NCBI GenBank assembly: GCA_019637555.1 | Contig: JAHBVK010000062.1 | Location: 1 to 33,048, forward strand | Direction of reading: 5' to 3' | Source: Anaerolineae bacterium | GTDB lineage: Bacteria; Chloroflexota; Anaerolineae; Aggregatilineales; UBA2796 | Length of the DNA: 33,048 nt | In this document: positions 1 through 7,951 of the stretch, one piece after another | How positions within the stretch are numbered: the first letter of the stretch is position 1 | How the letters are laid out: the number at the start of each line of letters is the position of its first letter | The notes under the pieces: model-generated | Database searches by the model: none | What the model was told of the DNA's origin: nothing | The model's input: the letters and a program-made list of their open reading frames with translations, nothing else | Made by a program: the position numbers and the translations under genes

Positions 1-539
1 TCGATGAAGACGTGATGCCCAGCAACGAGGAAATGAGCGGCGTCTCTGACTCCGAGCTGTTCCTCAGTGGCAAGCTAGGCATGATCGTGACCGGCAACTG
101 GATGTTCGGCGCGTTCAAGGATGCTTCGTTCGCGTGGGATATCCAGATCGAGCCAGCGATGAATAAGCACGCCAGCCACTTCTTCGCCAATGGTATCGCT
201 GTCTCTGCCAGCACCGACGTGGCTGATGCCGCGATCAAGTGGGCAGAATTCCTGACTTCGAGCAAGGAAGCCGCCGAAGTGCGCGTCGCCGCTGGTTGGG
301 AACTGCCCGCGCTGGATAAGCCGGAATACTTCGCTGCTTATCTGGAGCAGACGCCACCCGCCAACCGTGCTGCCGTGTTCAAGTCACTTGAGAATCCGGT
401 GACTCCGCCCGTGATCGTGCGCCAGAACGAAATGCAGGATGCAGTCAACGCGCTGCTGACGCAGTTCGTTGATGGCGAGATCAGCGCGCAGGAAGCGCTG
501 GATCAGGCGAAGGCAGCGTTGGATGAGTTGGTGAAGTAA
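1..539 (+). CDS. Sugar ABC transporter substrate-binding protein, C-terminal part
   Basis: This is the 3' end of an extracellular solute-binding protein; the gene enters the window already open (reading frame begins at base 3), so the GTG at 12 is internal. The visible ~179 residues have the usual C-lobe pattern of family-1 sugar-binding proteins: a G(K)LGMIVTGNWM segment (the 'G+aAM...G.W' motif), a loop with 'FFANGIAVSAST', then a helix 'AAIKWAEFLTSSKEAAE' and a C-terminal 'VDGEISAQEALDQAKAALDELVK' helix typical of the family end. Such proteins bind sugars outside the membrane and deliver them to a permease. Two glycoside hydrolase genes follow on the same strand, which suggests an oligosaccharide ligand, but the ligand cannot be read from the sequence. 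The signal peptide and N-lobe are outside the window. Confidence 0.88.
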   Translation, partial: DEDVMPSNEEMSGVSDSELFLSGKLGMIVTGNWMFGAFKDASFAWDIQIEPAMNKHASHFFANGIAVSASTDVADAAIKWAEFLTSSKEAAEVRVAAGWELPALDKPEYFAAYLEQTPPANRAAVFKSLENPVTPPVIVRQNEMQDAVNALLTQFVDGEISAQEALDQAKAALDELVK

Positions 540-579
540 ACCCTGCATTAGGTTTGGTTTTGCTGCGTAACGTTTGGAA

Positions 580-659
580 GAAGGGCGAGGCAGCGCCCCG
601 CCCCTACAACATCACAAATACCATCGTTTTCTGTAGGGGCGAGGCGTGCCTCGCCCTTC
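580..659. repeat. Intergenic inverted repeat (large hairpin)
   Basis: Arms 580-608 and 632-659 are near-complementary (gaagggcgaggc ... cccctaca against tgtagggg ... gcctcgcccttc) around a 23-base AT-rich spacer. It lies between the binding-protein gene and the GH15 gene and could form a stable hairpin. There is no T-run after it, so it is more like a dispersed palindromic element than a simple terminator. Confidence 0.7.
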
Positions 660-702
660 GACATCACATTAAATCAGCCGTAATGGATAAGTAGGACGCC
701 CG

Positions 703-1791
703 ATGACGATTGATCTCCACCAAGCCAGCGTTGCGATCATTCGCGCTGGTCAACACCGCAGCGGCGCGTACATCGCCTCGCCCAATTTCTCGCAGTACGG
801 CTATTCGTGGCTGCGCGACGGGACGTGGATTGCCTATGGGATGGCACGCGCGGGGCAGATCGACAGCGCCGAGGCATTTTTTCGGTGGGGGGTGAAGGTA
901 CTGACGGCGCAGCAATCTCGCGTTGAGGCGCTGCTCGATAAGTTGGCAGGTGGGGAGACGCCGCTAGAGTCGGATTACTTGCCGACACGATTCACGCTGG
1001 ATGGGGAGATCGGTACGGAGGCGTGGACGGATTTTCAGTTGGATGGTTACGGCACTTGGCTATGGGGCATCGCCACTCACTGCGGCAGCGTCGATCACCC
1101 GTTATGGCGGGAAGCACAGCCCGCGATCAAGTTAGTGATCGCTTACTTGCAGGCGCTGTGGCAGAGTCCGAATTACGACTGCTGGGAAGAACATCGCAAT
1201 CAGATTCATACCGCGACACTGGCGGCGATCTACGGTGGATTACGGGCGATTCAGCAACTGGATGCCACGTTGATCGCTGATGGATTGCCGGAGCAGATAC
1301 AGGCGTTCGCGCTGGCGAACTGCGTTGCCGCTGAGGGGCATTTCTGCAAGTATGTGGGCAACGCGGAAGTGGATTCCAGTTTATTGTGGGTCGCCGTGCC
1401 ATATGGATTGGTCGAGATCGATGATCCGCGATTCGTGGCGACACTGATGAAGATCGAGCGCGATCTGCGCGTGCCCGATGGCGGCGTTTACCGTTACTGC
1501 GCGGATAACTATTACGGCGGCGGCGAGTGGAATCTGCTGACCGCGTGGCTCGGGTGGACGTATCTGCTGCTGGCACGCCTTGACGAAGCGCGTGATATTC
1601 TACGCTGGATCGAAACACAGGCGACGCCGACGGGCGAACTGCCCGAACAGACAGCGGGACATTTGCTGCTGCCATCTTATTACCCCGATTGGGTCGCCAA
1701 GTGGGGCAATCCTGCCGTGCCGCTGTTGTGGTCGCATGGCATGTATTTGACTCTGGAATCACTGCTCAAGGACGCAGAGAAATCATTATGA
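703..1791 (+). CDS. GH15 glucoamylase-like glycoside hydrolase
   Basis: The 362-residue protein resembles the (alpha/alpha)6 catalytic domain of glycoside hydrolase family 15 (glucoamylase/glucodextranase), which releases glucose from the non-reducing ends of alpha-glucans. Seen: 'YSWLRDG' (residues 35-40, the substrate-site R-D pair), 'FQLDGYG' (111-117), 'NYDCWEEHR' (157-165, containing the expected general-acid Glu) and 'GELPEQT' (311-317, with E315 in the position of the general base). No signal peptide is visible, so it is probably cytoplasmic. It lacks the N-terminal beta-sandwich domain of most bacterial relatives and is therefore short for the family. ATG 703 has an AGGA about 8 bases upstream. 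The stop overlaps the start of the GH31 gene (ATGA), so the two are translationally coupled. Family is fairly certain; exact substrate is not. Confidence 0.82.
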   Translation: MTIDLHQASVAIIRAGQHRSGAYIASPNFSQYGYSWLRDGTWIAYGMARAGQIDSAEAFFRWGVKVLTAQQSRVEALLDKLAGGETPLESDYLPTRFTLDGEIGTEAWTDFQLDGYGTWLWGIATHCGSVDHPLWREAQPAIKLVIAYLQALWQSPNYDCWEEHRNQIHTATLAAIYGGLRAIQQLDATLIADGLPEQIQAFALANCVAAEGHFCKYVGNAEVDSSLLWVAVPYGLVEIDDPRFVATLMKIERDLRVPDGGVYRYCADNYYGGGEWNLLTAWLGWTYLLLARLDEARDILRWIETQATPTGELPEQTAGHLLLPSYYPDWVAKWGNPAVPLLWSHGMYLTLESLLKDAEKSL

Positions 1792-4004
1792 CTCAAGTGC
1801 TGCACTCGCCGTTCGGTCAGGAACACCCCTACGAACAGCTTCCCGAAGAACGTTTCCCCCGCCAACCCCTCGCCGGACAGCCGTTTACCATAGGCATCGT
1901 CAGCCGTCCGCCTGACGCTGTACATAGGATCATTGTGCATCGAGCCGTTGGTGATCGCTATCTGCCGCCAGTCGAGGCTACACAGATTGTCAACTGGCGT
2001 CCCACGCTGGAGGAGGGAGTCGGCGCGGAATTTCTGGAGCGCATGATCAAGATCGATCAGGATGTCTGGCGTGCCGAGTTGACCGCGCCTGCCGTTGGCG
2101 AGACGTTGACATATTGGCTGGAAGCGGATGGCGCGACACAAACCGCGCGATTCACGATTCGCGGTGAGGATTGGCGCGATGGCGGCTTGACGGTGACGGC
2201 GGCTGATAACGCGCTAGATACGCGGATCATGCCGGGGACGGATGTACCGACGCTGGCGCAAGGCTTACCGCCGCTGCTCGGTGTGCAGTGGTTAAGCGAT
2301 GGCGGTTCGGTGCGGCGGGTGCGCTTGCGCTTCCGTGCGACAGCGGAGGAGACGTTTTTGGGCTTGGGCGAACGCTTCAACACGCTGGATCAGCGCGGCA
2401 ACGTGATCGATATTCGCTGCTACGAGCAGTACAAGAATCAGGGTAAGCACACCTATTTCCCGATCCCGTTCCTGCTGTCGTCGCAGGGCTATGGTCTGCT
2501 GGTGGAGAGCAACCGCTGGATGCAGTTCGATCTCGCCGCCAGCAATGCCGAGGTGTGGACGCTGGAAGCCGATGTTGATGCGGATGGCTGCCTGCCGCTG
2601 ATCTGGTTCAAGGGCGATGATCCGCTGGCGATTATCGGGCAGTTTGCCAAGCGCACGGGTCCGGTGAATCTGCCGCCGCAATGGGCGTTCGGCTTGTGGA
2701 TGAGTGGTAACGAGTGGAACTCACAGGCGCGGGTGGAGAAGGAAGTGCGGGCATCACTGGAACACGGGATTCAGCCGTCGGTTGTGGTGATCGAGGCGTG
2801 GAGCGACGAAACGACCTTCTACATCTGGAACGACGCACAGTACACACCGCGATCCGCTGATCAGACGCCGCACCTGAGCGATTTCACTTTCCCCGCCGAG
2901 GGCAAGTGGACTGATCCAAAGGGGATGATCGACTGGCTGCACGCACAAGGGATCAAGCTGCTGCTGTGGCAGATTCCGGTGATGAAGGCATTGGAAGCGC
3001 CACATCCGCAGCACGAAGCGGATCGCACCTACTTCGAGCAGCAGGGCTACGGCGTCAAAGACCCCAATGGCGAGTTACACCGCGTGCGTCCGTTCTGGTT
3101 CAGGGGCGGCTACCTGTGGGACGTGACTAATCCGCAGGCGCGGGAGTGGTGGCTGGATAAGCGCCGCTATTTGCTGGAGGAGATGGGCATCGACGGCTTC
3201 AAGACCGACGGCGGTGAACATCTGTGGGGCAGCAGCACGCGCTTTGCGGATGGTCGCGGCGGCGATGAATTGTGGAATCAGTATCCGCAGCTTTACACCG
3301 AAGCCTACTACGAGTTCGCCAATCGTTACCGCGAGTCGATCACTTTCAGCCGCGCCGGATTCACTGGATCGCAGAAATCTCCGGCGCATTGGGCGGGCGA
3401 CGAAAATTCTAACTGGGGCGCGTTCCGCCATTCGATCATCGCGGGACTCTCGGCGGGCATCTCGGGGATTCCATTCTGGGGCTGGGACATCGCCGGATTC
3501 AGCGGTGAAATCCCAACGGCGGAGTTGTATCTGCGGGGCACGGCAATGGCGACGTTCTGCCCGATCATGCAGTATCACTCGGAGTTCAATCAACATCGGC
3601 TGCCGCTGCGAGATCGCACGCCATGGAATATTCAGGAACGCACAGGCGATGATCGGGTGATCGCCATATTCCGATCTTTCGTGGAACTGCGTCAGAAATT
3701 GATGCCCTATATCTGGCAGGAAGCGCAGCACAGCGCCGCGACGGGCGAACCGATGATGCGGGCATTGAAGTTGTGGTATCCGCAAGCGTCGGAGTATCAG
3801 TATTTCTTCGGGCGCGATCTGCTGGTGAGTCCGGTGGTCGAGCCGGAGGTCAGCACATGGGAGTTGTTCCTGCCTGAAGGCAAGTGGCGCGATCTGTGGA
3901 CGGGACAGGAGATCGATGGCGGGAAGGTGATCACGGTGGCTGCGCCGCTGGATCGGATTCCGGTGTTCGTGCGCGGGGAGTCGGGGTTTGTGATTACGGC
4001 GTAG
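1788..4004 (+). CDS. GH31 alpha-glucosidase-family enzyme
   Basis: A 738-residue glycoside hydrolase of family 31, which cleaves terminal alpha-linked glucose or xylose from oligosaccharides with retention. Family features in order: an N-terminal beta-sandwich with 'FLGLGERFNTLDQRG'; the 'LPPQWAFGLWMS' entry to the TIM barrel; 'GIDGFKTDGGEH' with D474 as the nucleophile; 'HWAGDENSNW' with D538 as the acid/base; 'GIPFWGWDIAGF' after it; and a C-terminal beta domain ending 'PVFVRG'. The start is set at ATG 1788, which overlaps the GH15 stop by 4 bases; the open frame continues upstream to 1689, but that would run through the GH15 gene. No signal peptide is seen, so a cytoplasmic role on imported sugars is likely. 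Alpha-glucosidase and alpha-xylosidase cannot be separated by eye. Confidence 0.92.
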   Translation: MTQVLHSPFGQEHPYEQLPEERFPRQPLAGQPFTIGIVSRPPDAVHRIIVHRAVGDRYLPPVEATQIVNWRPTLEEGVGAEFLERMIKIDQDVWRAELTAPAVGETLTYWLEADGATQTARFTIRGEDWRDGGLTVTAADNALDTRIMPGTDVPTLAQGLPPLLGVQWLSDGGSVRRVRLRFRATAEETFLGLGERFNTLDQRGNVIDIRCYEQYKNQGKHTYFPIPFLLSSQGYGLLVESNRWMQFDLAASNAEVWTLEADVDADGCLPLIWFKGDDPLAIIGQFAKRTGPVNLPPQWAFGLWMSGNEWNSQARVEKEVRASLEHGIQPSVVVIEAWSDETTFYIWNDAQYTPRSADQTPHLSDFTFPAEGKWTDPKGMIDWLHAQGIKLLLWQIPVMKALEAPHPQHEADRTYFEQQGYGVKDPNGELHRVRPFWFRGGYLWDVTNPQAREWWLDKRRYLLEEMGIDGFKTDGGEHLWGSSTRFADGRGGDELWNQYPQLYTEAYYEFANRYRESITFSRAGFTGSQKSPAHWAGDENSNWGAFRHSIIAGLSAGISGIPFWGWDIAGFSGEIPTAELYLRGTAMATFCPIMQYHSEFNQHRLPLRDRTPWNIQERTGDDRVIAIFRSFVELRQKLMPYIWQEAQHSAATGEPMMRALKLWYPQASEYQYFFGRDLLVSPVVEPEVSTWELFLPEGKWRDLWTGQEIDGGKVITVAAPLDRIPVFVRGESGFVITA

Positions 4005-4011
4005 GGCGCAT

Positions 4012-4034
4012 GCCTGAGGCTAAAGCCAGCAGGC
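4012..4034. repeat. Small palindrome with TAAA loop
   Basis: GCCTGaGGCtaaaGCCagCAGGC directly after the GH31 stop can fold into a hairpin with a TAAA loop. It belongs to the loop-conserved palindrome family also seen at 10156, 15383, 15417, 31674, 31709 and 32756. Confidence 0.5.
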
Positions 4035-4132
4035 TTAATGTGATAATCGGCTATGGTCAGGCTATATGATTGTCTCTGTTAGGATTCCACGCTATTGTTG
4101 GGCGGCATTGATTAGCAGAGATAGGCGCGATT

Positions 4133-4903
4133 ATGCAGCCAACGGCGTATGAACAAGTGAATGAATTGATCGACAGTTTGTTGGTCAGACTGCGGCAGAT
4201 GCTTGGCGATAAGTTGGTCGGATTGTACCTGTACGGATCGTTGGTGACGGGCGATTTTGATCTGGAAACCAGCGATGTCGATCTGTTCGCAGCGATCAGG
4301 GCTGATCTGAGCGAGGCGGAGTTTGCGGTGTTGGAGCAGATGCATCACGCGCTGATCGCGGAGTTTCCGCAGTGGGTGAATCGCTTTGAGTTGGTGTATC
4401 TGTCGTTGCACGCCTTGCAGACGTTCAGGACGGAGCGCAGCCCGATTGCGGTGATCAGTCCGGGCGAACCGTTCAATCTGAAGGATGCGGGCGCGGATTG
4501 GCTGGTCAACTGGTACATGGTGCGCGAGAAGGGGATCAGGCTGTTTGGTGCGCCGCCGAGCGAGATTATTCCGCCGATCAGCCACGAGGAATTTACTGGC
4601 TGCATCAAGGATCATCTGCAGAGCTGGCAGCAGTGGGTTGAGGAGTGGGTGGATACGCGCCCCTCGCAAGCGTATGCGATCCTGACGATGTGCAGAGGAC
4701 TGTACACGATCAGGAATGGCGAACAGGTGTCGAAGCTGAAGGCGGCGCGATGGGCGCAGGAGCAATTGCCGGAATGGTCAGATTTGATCGAGCAGGCGCT
4801 GCTGTGGCGTAAGTCGTGGCGGGATCAGGCGGTGGATCACGCGGCGACGCTGGCGGAAACGAGGCGGTTCGTGCATTTTGTTGTTGATTTGGCAGTAGGA
4901 TAG
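4133..4903 (+). CDS. AadA-like nucleotidyltransferase (DUF4111)
   Basis: A 256-residue protein with an N-terminal nucleotidyltransferase fold: 'YLYGSLVTGDFDLETSDVDLF' has the GS...DxD metal/nucleotide motif (G35-S36, D48, D50). The C-terminal half has the helical DUF4111 pattern of aminoglycoside adenylyltransferases of the AadA type ('ILTMCRGLYTIRNGEQVSKLKAARW', residues ~183-207). Family members adenylylate streptomycin or spectinomycin, but many environmental homologues have no shown resistance role. ATG 4133 follows a 128-base gap after GH31, so it is probably a separate transcription unit. The drug-specific residues cannot be judged here, so resistance should not be assumed. Confidence 0.8.
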   Translation: MQPTAYEQVNELIDSLLVRLRQMLGDKLVGLYLYGSLVTGDFDLETSDVDLFAAIRADLSEAEFAVLEQMHHALIAEFPQWVNRFELVYLSLHALQTFRTERSPIAVISPGEPFNLKDAGADWLVNWYMVREKGIRLFGAPPSEIIPPISHEEFTGCIKDHLQSWQQWVEEWVDTRPSQAYAILTMCRGLYTIRNGEQVSKLKAARWAQEQLPEWSDLIEQALLWRKSWRDQAVDHAATLAETRRFVHFVVDLAVG

Positions 4904-4938
4904 ACTTGTTTCAACTGATCCAAGCTACAGAGTGAAGT

Positions 4939-5223
4939 ATGACTGACTTTGAGCAAGCCGTTTCGCTTGTCGATCAACTATCGATGCAAGAGCGATTAAA
5001 GATCATTGAGCATATTGCTGCCACTTTGCAGGAACCAACGCAAGCATCTGTGTCAACAGAGGGAACAGCGATGGGATGGGGCGCAAAGCTAGCGACTGCG
5101 TTACGCTCCGGCGAAATTGATACAAGCGAATGGGTAAAGATGGATATTGAAAACGATGATCCAGTAGCTTGGGTAAAGGGCATTCGGGAGCAGGAGCGTA
5201 GAGATAGAGAGAAGCGGTTGTGA
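4939..5223 (+). CDS. Putative VapB-type antitoxin
   Basis: A 94-residue charged protein directly upstream of a PIN-domain gene, with which it overlaps by 4 bases (GTGA at 5220-5223). The N-terminal ~35 residues are helical ('FEQAVSLVDQLSMQERLKIIEHIAATL'), similar to small antitoxins that begin 'xxLxxxxxQLSxxErlxLie', and the C-terminus is acidic then strongly basic ('REQERRDREKRL'), as expected of a toxin-wrapping tail. The assignment as antitoxin rests mainly on its partner and the overlap; no DNA-binding fold is certain from the sequence. Confidence 0.65.
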   Translation: MTDFEQAVSLVDQLSMQERLKIIEHIAATLQEPTQASVSTEGTAMGWGAKLATALRSGEIDTSEWVKMDIENDDPVAWVKGIREQERRDREKRL

Positions 5224-5603
5224 TTATCGCAGTTGCCGACTCAACCGTGATCATCCATATATTGCGACAATATTCACCAGCACTAGTGTGGATTAATACT
5301 CTAGATCAGCCTGTCGGCGTCACGCCTATCACTTGGCTGGAGGTTATGGATGGTGCAGGCAATAAAAAGGCGCAGGAGCAGGCTGAAAATTTACTAAGAC
5401 AATTCGAAATGACCTATCTTACGTCTGCTGACTTCGATTGGGCGATGCGCGCGATGAAGCAGCATCGACTACGGCATGGTAGTCACACGATGGATTGTTT
5501 GATAGCGTCAGTTTCGCAGCGCTTACAATTGCCTCTCTACACTCACAATCTCAAAGACATGCGTCGTCCACTTAGAAACCAATTGCCGATCTACCCGTAC
5601 TAG
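5220..5603 (+). CDS. vapC: PIN-domain ribonuclease toxin (VapC-type)
   Basis: A 127-residue PIN-domain protein. The acidic residues of the PIN active site are visible: D7 in 'VADSTVII', the E in 'ITWLEVMDG' (~41), and the D in 'HTMDCLIASVSQ' (~97), followed by 'LPLYTHNLKDM' where the family has 'TxDxxdF'. Note that the last position reads N-L-K-D rather than the common T-x-D. PIN toxins of VapBC modules cut RNA, often tRNA, until bound by the antitoxin. It starts at GTG 5220, overlapping the antitoxin stop, which is the usual toxin-antitoxin order. Confident as a PIN protein; the RNA target is unknown. Confidence 0.82.
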   Translation: MIIAVADSTVIIHILRQYSPALVWINTLDQPVGVTPITWLEVMDGAGNKKAQEQAENLLRQFEMTYLTSADFDWAMRAMKQHRLRHGSHTMDCLIASVSQRLQLPLYTHNLKDMRRPLRNQLPIYPY

Positions 5604-5696
5604 TTGAATTATTATCTCATTGCGCTTGCCGCCGACCCGTTTCCGCGCTACCTTTAGGGGTGATGCGAAGGGCAAGAAGGCGAAGGTTATCCCCGC

Positions 5697-7931
5697 ATGG
5701 CGAACCTGAATCCCAGTCTACTATCAAAAGATATGAACGCCGTCCTGAATGATGCGGCGGACATTGTTAAGAGCTACTACAAAAAGACGATCTATCCCGA
5801 AGCGGTGCTACTAGCACTGGTACGGCGCAAGGAAACGGCGGCGCGGCGAATTCTGGATCAGTTCAAGGAACAGCGCGGACTCGATCTAGATCGCTTGGAG
5901 CGTTCGGTCAAGATCGCGGTGGAGACGCGCCGCGATGTGGACGGCGATCTGATCTTCAGCACGACCAGCGGCGACAAGATGCCGTTGAGCCGTCAGATGA
6001 TCGTGGCGCTGGATGAGGGACTGAGCGTAGCGCAAGCGACCAACGAAATGTACATCGAGACGGATCACCTACTGGCGGTGATGGCAGAGAGCAAGATCAG
6101 CACAGGTGGGTTGCTGCGCCAGTTCGGGATCACGCCGCAAGCGATGACCGATCTGATGGCGGATAAGGCGACTCGTCCACCGACCAGCAGCAGCACCGCT
6201 AACGATGTGGTTGCCAGCGCCAAAGCTGGAGCAGTTCGGGCGGTTTATTTCCGCGAAGGCTTGCTCAAAGACCTGACCAACATGCTCTCGCAAAAGGTCA
6301 ATCGCCATGTGATCCTGCTCGGTCCCGATGGTGTGGGTAAGCGCACACTGGTCTACAGTCTAGGCTTACAGATGGCAGAGGGCAAAGGACCGCTGGATCT
6401 GTCGCGCCTGGTGACGGTAGAAGAAACGGCGTTACTGGATAATCCGGTTACGGCGATCAACAGCGCGGCGGGGAAAGCGCAGGGCGGTATCTTGTTCATC
6501 CCGCGCATCGAACGTTTCTTCGGTGGTCCGGCGAGAGCGGAGTTTCCCAAAGCCACGCCCGTGATCCAGAAACTGCTGCTGGCAAGCGATCCAGTGATCA
6601 TCGGCACGACCACGCAAGCGGCATACGATGAACGAATCAGCAACATGAGCAGCGTCACCGATCATGTTCAAACGCTACGTGTGCCAGAGCCGAACGAAGC
6701 GGAAGCTACCGAAATCCTCAATGTGATCGTGCCGCACATCGCCAGCGATTATCGCGTCAAGATCAGCGCCGATGCGATCAAAACGAGCGTACAGCTTGCT
6801 AAACGCTACATGAGTCCGGGCGTGCCATTACCGCGCAGCGCCGAACATCTGCTGCACCGCGCCTCTGCGATGGTCAACGTCAGTAACGTCGGTCAGACCG
6901 ACGCACAGAAACCGCCGCAGTTGACGGTGGATGCCGAGGACGTGACGCTGGCAGCCGCGCAGATCACCGGAATCCCTGTCGCCAAGTTGGGACAGGACGA
7001 GCGCACTCGCTATGCCAGCATGGTCGAGCATTTGCATGAGCGTATCATCGGACAGGATGAGGCGGTGCTGGCGGTCAGCCGTGCCGTGAAAACCGCGCGA
7101 GTCGGCTTGAAAGACCCCAAGCGCCCTATCGGATCGTTCTTGTTCTTAGGTCCGACGGGTGTTGGTAAGACGGAATTGGCGAAGGCGCTGGCGGAGTTCA
7201 TGTTCGGCAGCGAAGAAGCCCTGCTTGAGATCGACATGAGCGAGTACATGGATGAGGGCAGCGTAAACAAGCTGATCGGTGCACCGCCGGGATACGTTGG
7301 ATACGAGGGCGGTGGTCAGTTGACGGATCGGGTGCGCCAGCAGCCCTACATCGTGGTGCTGTTCGATGAAGTGGAGAAGGCGAATCAGCGGATCATGGAC
7401 ATCCTGCTGCAAGTGATGGAAGCGGGACGCCTGACCGATGGACAGGGACGCACGGCAACCTTCACCGAAGCGGTGATCATCCTGACCAGCAATCTCGGTC
7501 ACGAATATTTGCAAGACCCCAACATTACCGAAGAAGACCGCGAAGGTGTGATGGGTGAAGTGCGCGATTACTTCCGCCCCGAATTCCTCAACCGCCTCGA
7601 TGAGATCGTGATCTTCTCGGCGCTGGGCGAGACAGAACTGCGGAGCATCCTCGACCTGATGCTCAAATCCGAGACGAAACTGGCTGCTGCACGCGGGCTG
7701 ACGCTGGAATTCACGCAGGCGGCGAAGGATTGGATGATGGCGCAGAACGATCATCCAGAATGGGGCGCACGTCCACTGCGCCGCATCATCACGCGATCCG
7801 TGCGCGAACCGCTGGCGGATTATCTGCTGACGGCTGATCCGAAGTCAGGCACGACGATCAAGATCGATGGGCAGCCGAAAGCAGAGAAGCTGACGTTTGC
7901 TACTTCGGCAGCAGAGCCGCAGGTGAACTAG
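5697..7931 (+). CDS. Clp/HSP100-like AAA+ ATPase with degenerate first module
   Basis: 744 residues with the Clp layout: a divergent N-domain (~1-150), D1 (~175-430) and a well conserved D2 (~455-725). D2 has all hallmarks: Walker A 'GPTGVGKT' (485-492), the pore-loop segment 'GAPPGYVGYEGGG', Walker B 'VVLFDEVEKA' (D557-E558) and arginine finger 'FLNRLDEI'. D1 keeps a Walker A (GPDGVGKR, 209-216), but Walker B is 'ILFIPRIE' with P269-R270 where D-E belong. The 'ALERRF' arginine-finger motif is replaced by 'SSVTDHV', and the 'GakYRGeFEeR' pore loop is absent. There is no long M-domain coiled coil and no obvious IGF/IGL ClpP-docking loop, so it is not a standard ClpB, ClpC or ClpA. Family knowledge predicts one working ATPase ring plus a structural ring. 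The SGNH gene follows after 20 bases. Confidence 0.88.
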   Translation: MANLNPSLLSKDMNAVLNDAADIVKSYYKKTIYPEAVLLALVRRKETAARRILDQFKEQRGLDLDRLERSVKIAVETRRDVDGDLIFSTTSGDKMPLSRQMIVALDEGLSVAQATNEMYIETDHLLAVMAESKISTGGLLRQFGITPQAMTDLMADKATRPPTSSSTANDVVASAKAGAVRAVYFREGLLKDLTNMLSQKVNRHVILLGPDGVGKRTLVYSLGLQMAEGKGPLDLSRLVTVEETALLDNPVTAINSAAGKAQGGILFIPRIERFFGGPARAEFPKATPVIQKLLLASDPVIIGTTTQAAYDERISNMSSVTDHVQTLRVPEPNEAEATEILNVIVPHIASDYRVKISADAIKTSVQLAKRYMSPGVPLPRSAEHLLHRASAMVNVSNVGQTDAQKPPQLTVDAEDVTLAAAQITGIPVAKLGQDERTRYASMVEHLHERIIGQDEAVLAVSRAVKTARVGLKDPKRPIGSFLFLGPTGVGKTELAKALAEFMFGSEEALLEIDMSEYMDEGSVNKLIGAPPGYVGYEGGGQLTDRVRQQPYIVVLFDEVEKANQRIMDILLQVMEAGRLTDGQGRTATFTEAVIILTSNLGHEYLQDPNITEEDREGVMGEVRDYFRPEFLNRLDEIVIFSALGETELRSILDLMLKSETKLAAARGLTLEFTQAAKDWMMAQNDHPEWGARPLRRIITRSVREPLADYLLTADPKSGTTIKIDGQPKAEKLTFATSAAEPQVN

Positions 7932-7951
7932 CACTACACAGAGATAACGCT

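Noticed and set aside
12..17. GTG/ATG at 12-17 as a gene start
   Set aside because: The sequence before it is open and the protein starts in the middle of a binding-protein C-lobe, so it is an internal position of a truncated gene.
1689..1787. Upstream extension of the GH31 frame
   Set aside because: It would run inside the GH15 gene; ATG 1788 with the ATGA overlap and a normal GH31 N-terminus is better.
3075..3785. 236-codon minus-strand frame inside GH31
   Set aside because: Mirror of the GH31 gene, Arg/Pro-rich and without domain features.
4112..4765. 217-codon minus-strand frame opposite the nucleotidyltransferase gene
   Set aside because: Shadow of the plus-strand gene, which has clear motifs.
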